In this document: positions 45,947 to 54,588 of the stretch, piece after piece
Layout: every line of letters starts with the position of its first letter
Numbering within the stretch: position 1 is the stretch's first letter
Origin: Oceanispirochaeta sp963676905
Lineage (GTDB): Bacteria; Spirochaetota; Spirochaetia; DSM-2461
Direction of reading: 5' to 3'
Length of the DNA stretch: 64,000 nucleotides
NCBI GenBank assembly: GCA_963676905.2
Contig: CAXXVE010000001.1
Location: 1,488,001-1,552,000 of the forward strand
Program-made: the position numbers and the translations under genes
Notes under the pieces: generated by a model
Told to the model about the DNA's origin: nothing
Databases searched by the model: none
Seen by the model: only the letters and a program-made list of their open reading frames with translations

Positions 45947-46834
45947 TTATCCCTTTAATGCTTCCTTGCCTGAGACGATCTCAATCAGTTCATTGGTTAT
46001 CCTGGCCTGACGGGCATGGTTCAGCATGGTTGTGTATTTGCCGATCATATCGTCCGAGTTGTTTGTGGCGTTTTCCATGGCTGTGAGGCGGGCGGAGTAT
46101 TCGCTCAGGAAGGCATGCTTCCAGTAACAGCGGAGAGTATCGGCAAGATAGATCCGTCCATACTCCTCTGCCAGCTGTTCTCCCTCCGGCTCGGTCTGGA
46201 GCGGTCCCCTGGATTGAGTCTCTCCGGACCCCGCAGCTTCAGGGTCCGGCTCAGTTTCAAGCGGCAGAATCTGTTTCAGCTCCGTATCCTGCTGCAGAGA
46301 GTTTTTATATACCTTCCCGATGATCCAGACCCTCTTGATCTCTCCGGTGAGAAAGCGGTCATAGATCTCATCGCTGATCTTCTTCAGGGTTTCCCTCTCC
46401 AGGGTCCGCTCGTTCATGGCTTCGAAGGCCGAGATGTCCCATCCCTCCCTGAGGGCGTGGTTGTATCCCTTGATGCCGAAACAGCTGTACTCCAGGGAGG
46501 CTCCGCCGCTCTGCCGTTCTGACAGAAAGGAATCCACAGCCTTGAGTACGGAGCTGTTGTTCGTTCCGCAGAGCCCCTTGTCGGCGGTAAAGAGGACAAG
46601 GTGCTCCTTTCCCTTTCCGGGGTGTCCCTGTACTACAGGATGAGAGCAGCCGGCAAGCGAAGGGCCCAGTGCCCGGTTGATCTCTCCCACCGCTTCAGTA
46701 AAATCCTCCAGCCTCGGAAGGGCGGAAAGATGCTTGCGCAGTTTTATTGATGAGATCATATTCATAGCCCGGGTCACCTTCTGCATATTCTGCAGTGACT
46801 GGATCTTGCTTCCCAGATCTCTTATATTGCTCAT
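45947..46834 (-). CDS. atpG: ATP synthase gamma subunit
   Basis: 295 residues, slightly longer than usual because of a charged insert near residues 195-215 (ETEPDPEAAGSGETQSRG). N-terminal helix IQSLQNMQKVTRAMNMISSIKLRK and C-terminal helix LTAMENATNNSDDM ... ARQARITNELIEIVSG are the canonical rotor coiled coil. It overlaps the atpA stop by four bases, indicating coupled translation. Confidence 0.96.
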   Translation of the reverse strand: MSNIRDLGSKIQSLQNMQKVTRAMNMISSIKLRKHLSALPRLEDFTEAVGEINRALGPSLAGCSHPVVQGHPGKGKEHLVLFTADKGLCGTNNSSVLKAVDSFLSERQSGGASLEYSCFGIKGYNHALREGWDISAFEAMNERTLERETLKKISDEIYDRFLTGEIKRVWIIGKVYKNSLQQDTELKQILPLETEPDPEAAGSGETQSRGPLQTEPEGEQLAEEYGRIYLADTLRCYWKHAFLSEYSARLTAMENATNNSDDMIGKYTTMLNHARQARITNELIEIVSGKEALKG

Positions 46835-49002
46835 CTTTTTGCCCTCAGTATCAGCTGCCTCAGTTCCTCGGTAGACCCTGCATCGAGCCAGTTCTTTTCG
46901 AAGTCGCTGCTCTGAACCACCGAGGCCAGGGCTGTCAGTGTTACAAGATGAAAGTGGCGCTGATCCCTGGAGCCCACAAGGAAGAAGAGGGACTTGACCC
47001 CGTCCCTTTCATCATCAAAGTTGATTCCCCTGGTGGATCGGACAATGAGGAGTTTAAAGGTCTCTTCCTTCTCCACAATCACATGGGGCACTGCAAAAAA
47101 GTCGCTCAGGGCCGTGGAACTTGATTCTTCCCTCTCTACAAAAAGCTCATAGAGTTTCTTCGGATCAAGATCTTTGTCGGAGAGAAGCTTTGATGCCTTT
47201 TTAAAAAGGTCGTCCCGGGAGCTGTTTTTGTTGTAGTCTATGATGGTGCATGAGGAGATAAGGGCGCCAAACCTGTCCTGCTCGTTTTCATCCTTCCCGG
47301 AGATGATCTCTTCCACCTCTTCCTTGATCTTTTTGCCGGGGAACTCCCTGGCCGATAGACGCTCCACAAGTTTCAGCATATCTTTGTTTATGGAGGAGTG
47401 GTGCTCGCTCATGGCCAGCGACAGATTGGCGTTGAATCCCGAGTCCGCACCGGCGGCGGAGGCACCGGGGCGGAAGCGTTTCTCAAATTTGTCAAAGATC
47501 TGCTCTGCTTCCTCTTCCAGAGCATCGTCAAAGGCTTTTTTAGCCCTCAGAAGCGACATAAACTCCGACTCATTTTCATCAAGGTAATCAAACAGCTCTT
47601 TCTGATAGGAGAGGAGCTTGTTGGTGGGGTACTTGTCCAGGCGGCCCGAGGTTCCGGCCTTCAGAATCATCACCTGCTTGAACACGTCTATGGGGGAGTA
47701 CTGCGGCTGTTTCAGAATCTCTGTGAGGCATTCACCCCGTTTCAGCTGAGCCTTTGTGGCGCTGTCCAGGTCAGAGGAGAACTGCATGAAAGCTGCAAGC
47801 TCGCGGAACTGGGCCAGATCGATACGCAGGGAGCCGGAGGTCTGTTTCATAACCTTAAGCTGTGCGTCCCCTCCTACACGGGAGACAGAAATACCCACAT
47901 TGATGGCGGGTCTGAGGCCTGAGTTGAAGAGCCCTGTTTCCAGAAAGATCTGTCCGTCGGTGATGGAGATAACATTTGTGGGAATGTAGGCTGAAACATC
48001 ACCCTCCTGGGTTTCAACGATGGGAAGGGCTGTCAGAGAACCGCCGCCCCGTTCATCGCTCATCTTTGCAGCCCGCTCAAGGAGGCGGGAGTGGAGGTAG
48101 AAGATATCACCGGGGTAGGCTTCACGTCCGGGGGAGCGTCTCATCAGAAGGGAGAGTTCCCTGTAGGCTTGAGAGTGCTTTGTAAGGTCGTCGAAGATTA
48201 CAAGGGCGTGGCGGCCGCTGTCCCTGAAGTACTCAGCCATGGCCATGGCGGCGTAGGGCGCAAGGTACTGGAGTGACGCGGGATCTGATGCGGTGGCGGC
48301 GACAACGGTTGTATACTCCATGACGCCGTAGCGTTTCAGAGTCTCAATTATCTGGACAACCGAAGAGCGTTTCTGGCCGATGGCTACATAAAAACAGTAG
48401 ACCCTGTCTTCGGGGGATGAGTTTTTCTGGTTGAGTATGGTGTCAACGGCGATGGTTGATTTACCTGTACGCCTGTCACCGATGATAAGCTCCCTCTGGC
48501 CCCTTCCGACGGGAATCATGGAGTCGATGGCTTTCAGTCCTGTCTGCAGGGGTTCCGAGACATCCTGTCTGTCGATGATGCCCGGGCCTTTGGCTTCAAC
48601 CCTGTTATACTGAGAGGCCTCAATGGAACCAAGTCCGTCCAGAGGGTTGCCCAGGGGGTCTACGACCCTGCCCAGAAGGGCCTCTCCTGCAGGAACCTGA
48701 GCTACACTGCGGGTCCGTTTGACAAGGCATCCCTCTTTGACCCTCTCGTATCCGGAGAAGAGGATGACTCCCACACTCTCCTCCTCCAGGTTCATCACCA
48801 TTCCTTCAATAGAAGAGCCGTCGTCCAGTTCTATCTCGACGAGTTCTCCCATCAGGATGTTGTCCAGGCCCCAGACCTGGGCAATGCCGTCTCCCGCCTG
48901 GAGGACCCTTCCAATTTCAACTTCTTCCGTTTCCGGTGAGAATCCGGCAATACGGCTTTTCAGAACATCCAGCAGCTCTGCCGGTTTTATCTCTTCTCTC
49001 AT
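46831..49002 (-). CDS. atpA: ATP synthase alpha subunit fused to a PTS EIIA-like domain
   Basis: 723 residues against ~500-510 in normal subunits. Residues 1-511 are a complete F-type alpha subunit: P-loop GDRRTGKST, IGQKRSSVVQII, ISVSRVGGDAQLKVMK and the C-terminal helices LLRAKKAFDDALEEEAEQIF. A ~70-residue linker follows (Ala/Gly/Ser then charged helix), then residues ~581-723 form an EIIA-like domain: VEREESSSTALSDFFAVPHV with H640 at the phospho-acceptor position, then FKLLIVRSTRGINFDDE and HFHLVTLTALASVVQ. The glycines of the classical STGIGxGIAIPH loop are replaced. The frame is continuous, with no stop between domains, and the gene ends where atpG begins. I infer a regulatory extension on the F1 head. 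Confidence 0.93.
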   Translation of the reverse strand: MREEIKPAELLDVLKSRIAGFSPETEEVEIGRVLQAGDGIAQVWGLDNILMGELVEIELDDGSSIEGMVMNLEEESVGVILFSGYERVKEGCLVKRTRSVAQVPAGEALLGRVVDPLGNPLDGLGSIEASQYNRVEAKGPGIIDRQDVSEPLQTGLKAIDSMIPVGRGQRELIIGDRRTGKSTIAVDTILNQKNSSPEDRVYCFYVAIGQKRSSVVQIIETLKRYGVMEYTTVVAATASDPASLQYLAPYAAMAMAEYFRDSGRHALVIFDDLTKHSQAYRELSLLMRRSPGREAYPGDIFYLHSRLLERAAKMSDERGGGSLTALPIVETQEGDVSAYIPTNVISITDGQIFLETGLFNSGLRPAINVGISVSRVGGDAQLKVMKQTSGSLRIDLAQFRELAAFMQFSSDLDSATKAQLKRGECLTEILKQPQYSPIDVFKQVMILKAGTSGRLDKYPTNKLLSYQKELFDYLDENESEFMSLLRAKKAFDDALEEEAEQIFDKFEKRFRPGASAAGADSGFNANLSLAMSEHHSSINKDMLKLVERLSAREFPGKKIKEEVEEIISGKDENEQDRFGALISSCTIIDYNKNSSRDDLFKKASKLLSDKDLDPKKLYELFVEREESSSTALSDFFAVPHVIVEKEETFKLLIVRSTRGINFDDERDGVKSLFFLVGSRDQRHFHLVTLTALASVVQSSDFEKNWLDAGSTEELRQLILRAKR

Positions 49003-49541
49003 ACAGCTTTCCTATTCAATACGCGCTTCAGCCCGGCAAGTCTGTTTTTGACGGACAGATCCAGTAGCCTGTTGTTCCACTGAACGCTTACGCCTCCCAG
49101 CAGTTCGGGTTTCTGATTCCACTCCGCTTCAATCTCACCGTCAATTCGCTTTTTCAGAGCTCTCAGCACATCCTGTTTCAGCTCTTCATCAGGGGCAGAT
49201 ACGCTCTCCACAAGGACCCTTGTTATTCCCAGATCCCTGTCTCTCTCTTCTCTGACCGCAGTGCTCAGCAGAGGCAGGGCCTCGAGGCGCCTGTTCTGCC
49301 CCAGCAGCTTGACGGCCCGCCGGGTGAAATCCCCCAGATAGGGGAGAAGGGCTGTCTCCACGAAGACCCGGCTCTTTTCGGGAGAGGGGTTCCCGTTGAG
49401 GCAGAAATCCCGCAGTTCCGGGAGGGCCATAAGTGTATCCAGGCTCTCCATATCCTTCATCAGCTCATCAGAGGCCGAGGCGTCCCGGACGGCCTCATAG
49501 AGGGCCCGGGCGTAGCGTTTGACAACCAGATGTCCGTTCAT
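48999..49541 (-). CDS. atpH: ATP synthase delta subunit
   Basis: 180 residues, standard length. VVKRYARALYEAVRDAS at the N-terminus, RRAVKLLGQNRRLEALP, and EIEAEWNQKPELLGGVSVQWNNRLLDLSVKNRL at the C-terminus (read in parts) match the OSCP/delta family. Links the F1 head to the b stalk. Overlaps atpA by four bases. Confidence 0.95.
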   Translation of the reverse strand: MNGHLVVKRYARALYEAVRDASASDELMKDMESLDTLMALPELRDFCLNGNPSPEKSRVFVETALLPYLGDFTRRAVKLLGQNRRLEALPLLSTAVREERDRDLGITRVLVESVSAPDEELKQDVLRALKKRIDGEIEAEWNQKPELLGGVSVQWNNRLLDLSVKNRLAGLKRVLNRKAV

Positions 49542-50020
49542 AGTTTACTCACAAGGCGGCGGCTCAGATCCCGCTCTTTCTCGCCGGCAAAACTGAATCC
49601 CACAACTTCTTCGGTGGCACTGCAGACAAAGTCCGCCAGCTCTGCCCTGAGGGACTCGACCATGGCCTTTTTCTCCTGTTCCGCCTGTATCCGAGCCTGT
49701 TCCATAATGGCCCGGGCCTCCAGCTCAGCCTGATCAGCAAGACGTTTTCGGAGTTCATCCCCCTCCCGGCGGATCTTGAGAAGAATCCTGTCGGCTTCCG
49801 CTTCGGTCTCCTTCAGGAGTTCCTCCCGTTCCGACCGCATCGACGCAAGGCGTTTCTCCACTTCAGCTGTCTTGTCTACGGAAGAGCGGATGTAGTCCTC
49901 CCTCTCCTGCAGGTTTTTCAGCATCACAGGTATCACATACCGGGCCAGAATAAAGAAGAGGATTCCGAATGTAATCCAGGTCCAGACGGCCAGGCCCGGT
50001 TCCAGTTTAAACAGGTCCAT
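49538..50020 (-). CDS. atpF: ATP synthase b subunit
   Basis: 160 residues. One membrane helix (WTWITFGILFFILARYVIPVM) and a long charged coiled coil (KTAEVEKRLASMRSEREELL onward). Peripheral stalk. Only one b-type gene is present, so it should act as a homodimer. Overlaps atpH by four bases. Confidence 0.95.
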   Translation of the reverse strand: MDLFKLEPGLAVWTWITFGILFFILARYVIPVMLKNLQEREDYIRSSVDKTAEVEKRLASMRSEREELLKETEAEADRILLKIRREGDELRKRLADQAELEARAIMEQARIQAEQEKKAMVESLRAELADFVCSATEEVVGFSFAGEKERDLSRRLVSKL

Positions 50021-50024
50021 AGGC

Positions 50025-50252
50025 TTATCTGAATATCACAAGGAGGGCTACAATGGCTCCGAAGAAAGCCAGACCTTCAATCAGCGCTGCCATCAGGATC
50101 ATATTGGTCCGGATGTCCTTCTTCTCCGAGGGCTGTCTGGCAATGGCTTCCATCGCTCTTCCTCCAACCAGTCCGATTCCGATACCGCCTCCGGCAATGC
50201 CGAGTCCGGCTCCGATAACTGCAAGTGCTTTTGCAAGTACTGATAAATCCAT
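50025..50252 (-). CDS. atpE: ATP synthase c subunit (proton type)
   Basis: 75 residues, two helices joined by ARQP. The carboxylate is Glu in ALIEGLAFFG. Na+-binding rings have Gln in helix 1 and Ser/Thr after the Glu; here these positions are Ile (GIGIGLVGG) and Gly, so proton coupling is expected. A good GGAG lies before the start. Confidence 0.97.
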   Translation of the reverse strand: MDLSVLAKALAVIGAGLGIAGGGIGIGLVGGRAMEAIARQPSEKKDIRTNMILMAALIEGLAFFGAIVALLVIFR

Positions 50253-50279
50253 ATAAAATCTCCTAAAAAATCAGATTAT

Positions 50280-51122
50280 CTATTCATGCTCACTGGCATG
50301 GGAAATAAAAATACAACTGAGCAGGGTGAACACCATGGCCTGGAGAAAGTCGATGAGGACTTCAAGGAGGTAGGTGAATGCTGCAAAGGGTACTGAAACA
50401 AAACCCATAAAAGGGCTGACAACAAAGATGAGTACAAGAAAGGACAGGATCGCCATATGGCCGGCGAACATGTTGGCAAAGAGCCGGATCGCCAGAACCA
50501 TGGACTTGGTGAAGATGCTTATAAACTCAAGCAGAGCCACAAAGAGGCCGATTCCGGGTCCTGTCCCCGAAGGGTAGAGGTTCTTGAAGAAGGATTTGAC
50601 GCCGATCTCTTTGAATCCGGCGATAAAGGTCAGAAGCAGTATCAGAACAGCGAGAGCTCCTGTGACATTGATGTTCCCCGTTGCCGTCTTCAGGGCGGGA
50701 ATCAGTCCGATAAAGTTACAGACAAGGATGAACAGAAAGAGAGTTGTGTAGAAGGAGAGCCATTTGCGCCCCTTCTCCTCTCCCATGACGGGATAGACAA
50801 TCTCGTCCCTCACAAAGAGGAGCAGCGACTCCAGGGCCAGCTGCGTCTTTCCCGGTTTCAGAACCTGTCTGCGGGCGAAACCCAGATAAAACAGGGCGAT
50901 CAGAGCGGCGGCAAGAAAGAGCATCACCAGATGAACCGTAAGCCCCTGAGACAGATGGATCTCAGGCAGCCCAGGGAATATATCCATAACTTTGCCGTTC
51001 AGTACATGTGCAAAGAGTATTCCAGACACATCGTCGGCAAAAAGAGGGGGGCTTATAAAAAAGATAAGTGGTAGAAAGGCCCGGAATATATAACTTTTCA
51101 ATATGGGTGTGCGGCTGTTCAT
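50280..51122 (-). CDS. atpB: ATP synthase a subunit
   Basis: 280 residues. Essential Arg in MVLAIRLFANMFAGHMAIL, with five to six membrane helices and the C-terminal LLEVLIDFLQAMVFTLLSCIFIS. The N-terminus looks like a cleavable signal (FRAFLPLIFFISPPLFADD), as in several bacteria. First gene of the operon; no atpI upstream. The promoter should lie in 51123-51270. Confidence 0.95.
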   Translation of the reverse strand: MNSRTPILKSYIFRAFLPLIFFISPPLFADDVSGILFAHVLNGKVMDIFPGLPEIHLSQGLTVHLVMLFLAAALIALFYLGFARRQVLKPGKTQLALESLLLFVRDEIVYPVMGEEKGRKWLSFYTTLFLFILVCNFIGLIPALKTATGNINVTGALAVLILLLTFIAGFKEIGVKSFFKNLYPSGTGPGIGLFVALLEFISIFTKSMVLAIRLFANMFAGHMAILSFLVLIFVVSPFMGFVSVPFAAFTYLLEVLIDFLQAMVFTLLSCIFISHASEHE

Positions 51123-51251
51123 GGCGTCATCCTTATGAGATGAATAATAGCTTTTGCCCGCAACAAGTCAATAATATTTGCCGGATTTGACCGGTATTGG
51201 CTGCTCTTGTCTAATTTGATTCTGATTTCAGCCGATATGTGAGGATTTTTG

Positions 51252-51270
51252 GAGCCCGTAAATCAGGCTC
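51252..51270. terminator. Short hairpin downstream of AraC gene
   Basis: GAGCC / GGCTC with a 9-base loop just past the AraC stop on the minus strand. No T tract; weak candidate. Confidence 0.25.
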
Positions 51271-51274
51271 TCCC

Positions 51275-52162
51275 TTACTTGTTTGTTATGTGAACATTCC
51301 TGTACCAGTTCCGGTATTCTGTGGGTGTCGCCGTCTTTCTCTGTTTGAATTGATGTATAAAATTCCTGTATGAGGAGAAGCCTGTGGCCGATGCAATATT
51401 GGAGATTGTCTCATCGCTGTCTCTCAGCTGCGTAAGGGAGTAATCGATTCTTTTATCCAGAATGAACTCTGAAAGTGACTTCTTCATTACCCCTTTAAAG
51501 TGGCGGTTCAGGTAGTCGGGATTGTAACCAAGGTAGTCAGCCAGAGTCTTCACGGAAAAGTTGGAATCTGTCAGATTCTCGTATATGGTCTGGATGATTT
51601 TATTCACAATACTTTTGTTGTTGCATTTCTCTTTCCCTTTGAGCGATTCGATCACAAGTGAATTCAGGTTGATCAGCATCAGCCGGACATTGTATTGATA
51701 TTTCTGCTGTGTGAAGCACTGATGCTCCTGTTCGTACAGAAGTTCGTGAAAGGATTCACGGGTTGAGATCGTATTGGAGAAATTCATATACCGCGGAAGA
51801 AGGAGTGCATCATTAAGCCTTGCTTTCGTTATTTCCTCATTTTCAATGATCATCTTTGCCTCTGATTCCGACAAAAACTCCGGTTTCTGCGGTGTTTCGA
51901 AGTGAATCCAGTAGTATTTCGCCTTTTCATTGAGTTCTTCTATACCCCAGTGCTGACGGCCTGCCGATAGAATACAGAAGGAGGAGGGACGTATGGAGTA
52001 GCATTCCGTCTCTTCCTGAATCCATACTTCTCCCTGATAGCCGAGGATAAACACAGAGGTGCTTATTTTCCTTTTTCTATGAATCCAGCCTGGATTCAGG
52101 ATTGCAATACCGCAGTTTTCTGCTCTCAGCTCAGACAGATTCTGGATCAGGACGAATTCCAT
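51275..52162 (-). CDS. AraC-family regulator
   Basis: 295 residues from ATG 52162, with GGAG five bases upstream; the longer ATG at 52204 adds 14 residues without a site. Cupin-like domain (SVFILGYQGEVWIQEETECYS; AGRQHWGIEELNEKAKYYWIH) and AraC domain (VKTLADYLGYNPDYLNRHF; IASATGFSSYRNFIHQFKQ; TPTEYRNW). Divergent from the binding-protein gene of the arabinoside-import operon and so its likely regulator. Confidence 0.92.
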   Translation of the reverse strand: MEFVLIQNLSELRAENCGIAILNPGWIHRKRKISTSVFILGYQGEVWIQEETECYSIRPSSFCILSAGRQHWGIEELNEKAKYYWIHFETPQKPEFLSESEAKMIIENEEITKARLNDALLLPRYMNFSNTISTRESFHELLYEQEHQCFTQQKYQYNVRLMLINLNSLVIESLKGKEKCNNKSIVNKIIQTIYENLTDSNFSVKTLADYLGYNPDYLNRHFKGVMKKSLSEFILDKRIDYSLTQLRDSDETISNIASATGFSSYRNFIHQFKQRKTATPTEYRNWYRNVHITNK

Positions 52163-52273
52163 ATTTTCTCCTGGACGATGTCGGAATATTGCATATATTA
52201 TCATATTTCTTTGTCTACTTGTATAAAAAAAACGGTGGTTAAATAAAGTTAAAGTTCCAAAAAGGAGAAACTT

Positions 52274-53623
52274 ATGAAAAGGAAATCAATTGTTTTCTTG
52301 TGCCTTATCCTTCTTGTTTTTACAGGATTTGCCGGTGCAAATGGTCAGGAGGATAAATCTCAGGATGGTGTGGTTCTGACCTATGTATACTGGGGAAGCC
52401 CTGCGGAGGATGCAGCAATCAAAAGTGCTTTGAAAGGTTTTGAGGAGGCTCATCCGGGGGTGACTGTTAAACCGATGTATCTTCCGGGGGATCTGGATGG
52501 TTCCACATATAATGCCAAAATGAAAACTCTTGCGGCATCAAACTCACTGCCCGATGTAGGGTATTTCAGACCCGAAGAGTTCGGCAATTACGCTGAGAAG
52601 GACTTCTTCCTCAAACTTGATGATCTGATCGCCCGGGACGGAATGGCTGAGTCATATATTCCTCAGACATGGCTGAAGATCAAGGGCAATACCTATGGTG
52701 CCTATACTGCGGCTGAGTGCCAGGTCATGTGGTACAATAAAAAGGTCCTGAAAGATGCCGGAATTCCAGTTCCTCCGACAGATTATACCAATTCCTGGTC
52801 CTGGGATGAGTTTGTAGGATATCTGAAACAGCTCACAGTAGACAGTGAAGGACGCCACCCGGGAGAAGCCGGTTTTGATTCCAGAAATATTGTGCGCTAC
52901 GGAGTCAGCTATGACCTCTGGTCGGCTATGTACTATCCCAGCATCTGGAGCAATGGCGGGGGAGTCATTGATAAAGACGGGAAAACTGTACTCCTGGATA
53001 AACCAGAGACAATTGAAGCTGTTCAGAATCTTGCCGACCTGATGAATGTTCATCAAGTAATGCCCTTTATGGCCGGAGGAACAAACATCTCTCCTTCCAT
53101 TATGCTTGCAAATGAGCAGCTCGGATTCTGGGTGACAGGTCAGTGGACCCTTCTTGACCTTGGAACAATTGACTCTCTGGACCTTGGTGTTGCGGCTCTT
53201 CCCGCGATGAAGGATCCTGCCCAGATCTATTTAAGCGGTGTCAATGTTGTATTCAATGCGACAGAGCACCCCGAAGAAGCCTGGGAGCTTCAGAAATGGA
53301 TGATGGACCCCTCAAAAACTCTCGATCTCTATACATCAGGACTGTGGATGCCTACCAAAAAATCATTTTACACAGATCCCTCTGATCTGGCTCTCTGGCT
53401 GGACAATGATGTTCATCCCGAGGGGTATAAAGAGGCTGTTGTTGATTCCATGGCAGTTTCGGTCAATGAGCCCATCATGATCCGTAATATCAATCAGGTC
53501 TGGGGTGATTATTTGAATGGTGCGTTTGAGAGTGTCTGGGTAGGGAAGGACACTGCAGAAAATGCCCTGACTGAAGCGGCAGCAAAAGTAAGAAATTCAG
53601 GTCTTCTTGAAGGTAGCTACTGA
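52274..53623 (+). CDS. Sugar ABC transporter substrate-binding protein
   Basis: 449 residues. Sec signal peptide (IVFLCLILLVFTGFAGANG) with no lipobox Cys. Family 1 solute-binding body: TYVYWGSPAEDAAIKSALKGF, DVGYFRPEEFGNYAEKDFF, YWNKK-like VMWYNKKVLKDAGIPVP, and QLGFWVTGQWTLLDL. AAAAGGAG precedes the start with good spacing. First gene of an operon with two permeases and a GH127 enzyme, so the ligand is probably an L-arabinofuranosyl oligosaccharide. Confidence 0.93.
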   Translation: MKRKSIVFLCLILLVFTGFAGANGQEDKSQDGVVLTYVYWGSPAEDAAIKSALKGFEEAHPGVTVKPMYLPGDLDGSTYNAKMKTLAASNSLPDVGYFRPEEFGNYAEKDFFLKLDDLIARDGMAESYIPQTWLKIKGNTYGAYTAAECQVMWYNKKVLKDAGIPVPPTDYTNSWSWDEFVGYLKQLTVDSEGRHPGEAGFDSRNIVRYGVSYDLWSAMYYPSIWSNGGGVIDKDGKTVLLDKPETIEAVQNLADLMNVHQVMPFMAGGTNISPSIMLANEQLGFWVTGQWTLLDLGTIDSLDLGVAALPAMKDPAQIYLSGVNVVFNATEHPEEAWELQKWMMDPSKTLDLYTSGLWMPTKKSFYTDPSDLALWLDNDVHPEGYKEAVVDSMAVSVNEPIMIRNINQVWGDYLNGAFESVWVGKDTAENALTEAAAKVRNSGLLEGSY

Positions 53624-53630
53624 TCTTTTC

Positions 53631-53659
53631 GACTGCTCTCCCTGCAGGGGGGAGCAGTC
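53631..53659 (+). terminator. Attenuator-like hairpin between binding protein and permease
   Basis: GACTGCTC-T-CCC / GGG-GGAGCAGTC hairpin with a TGCA loop, directly after the binding-protein stop. No T tract, so more likely an mRNA-stabilising or partial terminator structure. Confidence 0.5.
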
Positions 53660-53682
53660 CTGCAATATACGGAGGATGTTGA

Positions 53683-54588
53683 ATGTTTCATAAAAACAGG
53701 GGAATGAATGCCAGAAGACAGACTTTCTGGGGCTGGTTTCTGATTTCCCCCCTTGTATTGGGCTTGTCCCTCTGGGTTGTTTTCCCGATGGGTCTCAGTT
53801 TTTTCACCAGTCTTACCGAGTGGGATATGCTCAGCAAACCCACTTTTGTCGGTTTTAAAAACTACTTGATGATTTTTACCAAAGATGAACTCTTTCTGAA
53901 ATCAATACGCAATACACTCTATTTCACGATACTGAGTGTTCCTTTTCAGATGGTTGTCGCTCTGGGAGCGGCTCTGCTTCTGAACTCGGATATAAAAGGA
54001 AAAGGTATATTCCGGACAATCTACTATCTTCCCTCTCTGATACCAATTGTTGTTTCATCGGTGATGTGGCTGTGGATGTTCAATCACCAGTATGGTCTGA
54101 TCAACCATTTTCTGAACAGTTTGGGGATGAACAGGGTCAAGTGGATTGACAGCGAACAGATGGTCATTCCCAGTCTTGCCATAATGAATATCTGGAATGT
54201 GGGGAATGTGGTTGTTATCTTTCTGGCGGGCCTTCAGGGCATATCGTCAGATCTGATGGAGGCTGTGGATATCGACGGAGGGCATTACGGACACAAGTTC
54301 CTGTATGTTATTCTTCCTCTTCTCAGCCCGATTATTCTCTATAATATGATAGTCAACATGATCAAGTGTCTGCAGCTTTTTGTAGAACCCTATATCATGA
54401 CGAACGGCGGACCGGTCAACTCATCCCTGAGTTTTGTTCTGCATATATACAACAATGCCTTCAAGTACGGAAAGATGGGCGCAGCCAATGCAATGGCGTG
54501 GGTTCTGTTTATTCTGACTATGATTATCTCTCTCATTATTTTCAAAACCTCTGATCACTGGACCTATTATGAGGGGGATAAACGATGA
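53683..54588 (+). CDS. Carbohydrate ABC transporter permease, MalF/UgpA type
   Basis: 301 residues with six membrane helices. The EAA loop reads DLMEAVDIDGGHYGHKFLYVILP. Ribosome site GGAGG upstream. Its stop overlaps the start of the next permease by four bases. Partner of the MalG-type permease for import of the ligand of the binding protein at 52.3-53.6 kb. Not a close copy of the 20.5-21.5 kb permease. Confidence 0.93.
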   Translation: MFHKNRGMNARRQTFWGWFLISPLVLGLSLWVVFPMGLSFFTSLTEWDMLSKPTFVGFKNYLMIFTKDELFLKSIRNTLYFTILSVPFQMVVALGAALLLNSDIKGKGIFRTIYYLPSLIPIVVSSVMWLWMFNHQYGLINHFLNSLGMNRVKWIDSEQMVIPSLAIMNIWNVGNVVVIFLAGLQGISSDLMEAVDIDGGHYGHKFLYVILPLLSPIILYNMIVNMIKCLQLFVEPYIMTNGGPVNSSLSFVLHIYNNAFKYGKMGAANAMAWVLFILTMIISLIIFKTSDHWTYYEGDKR

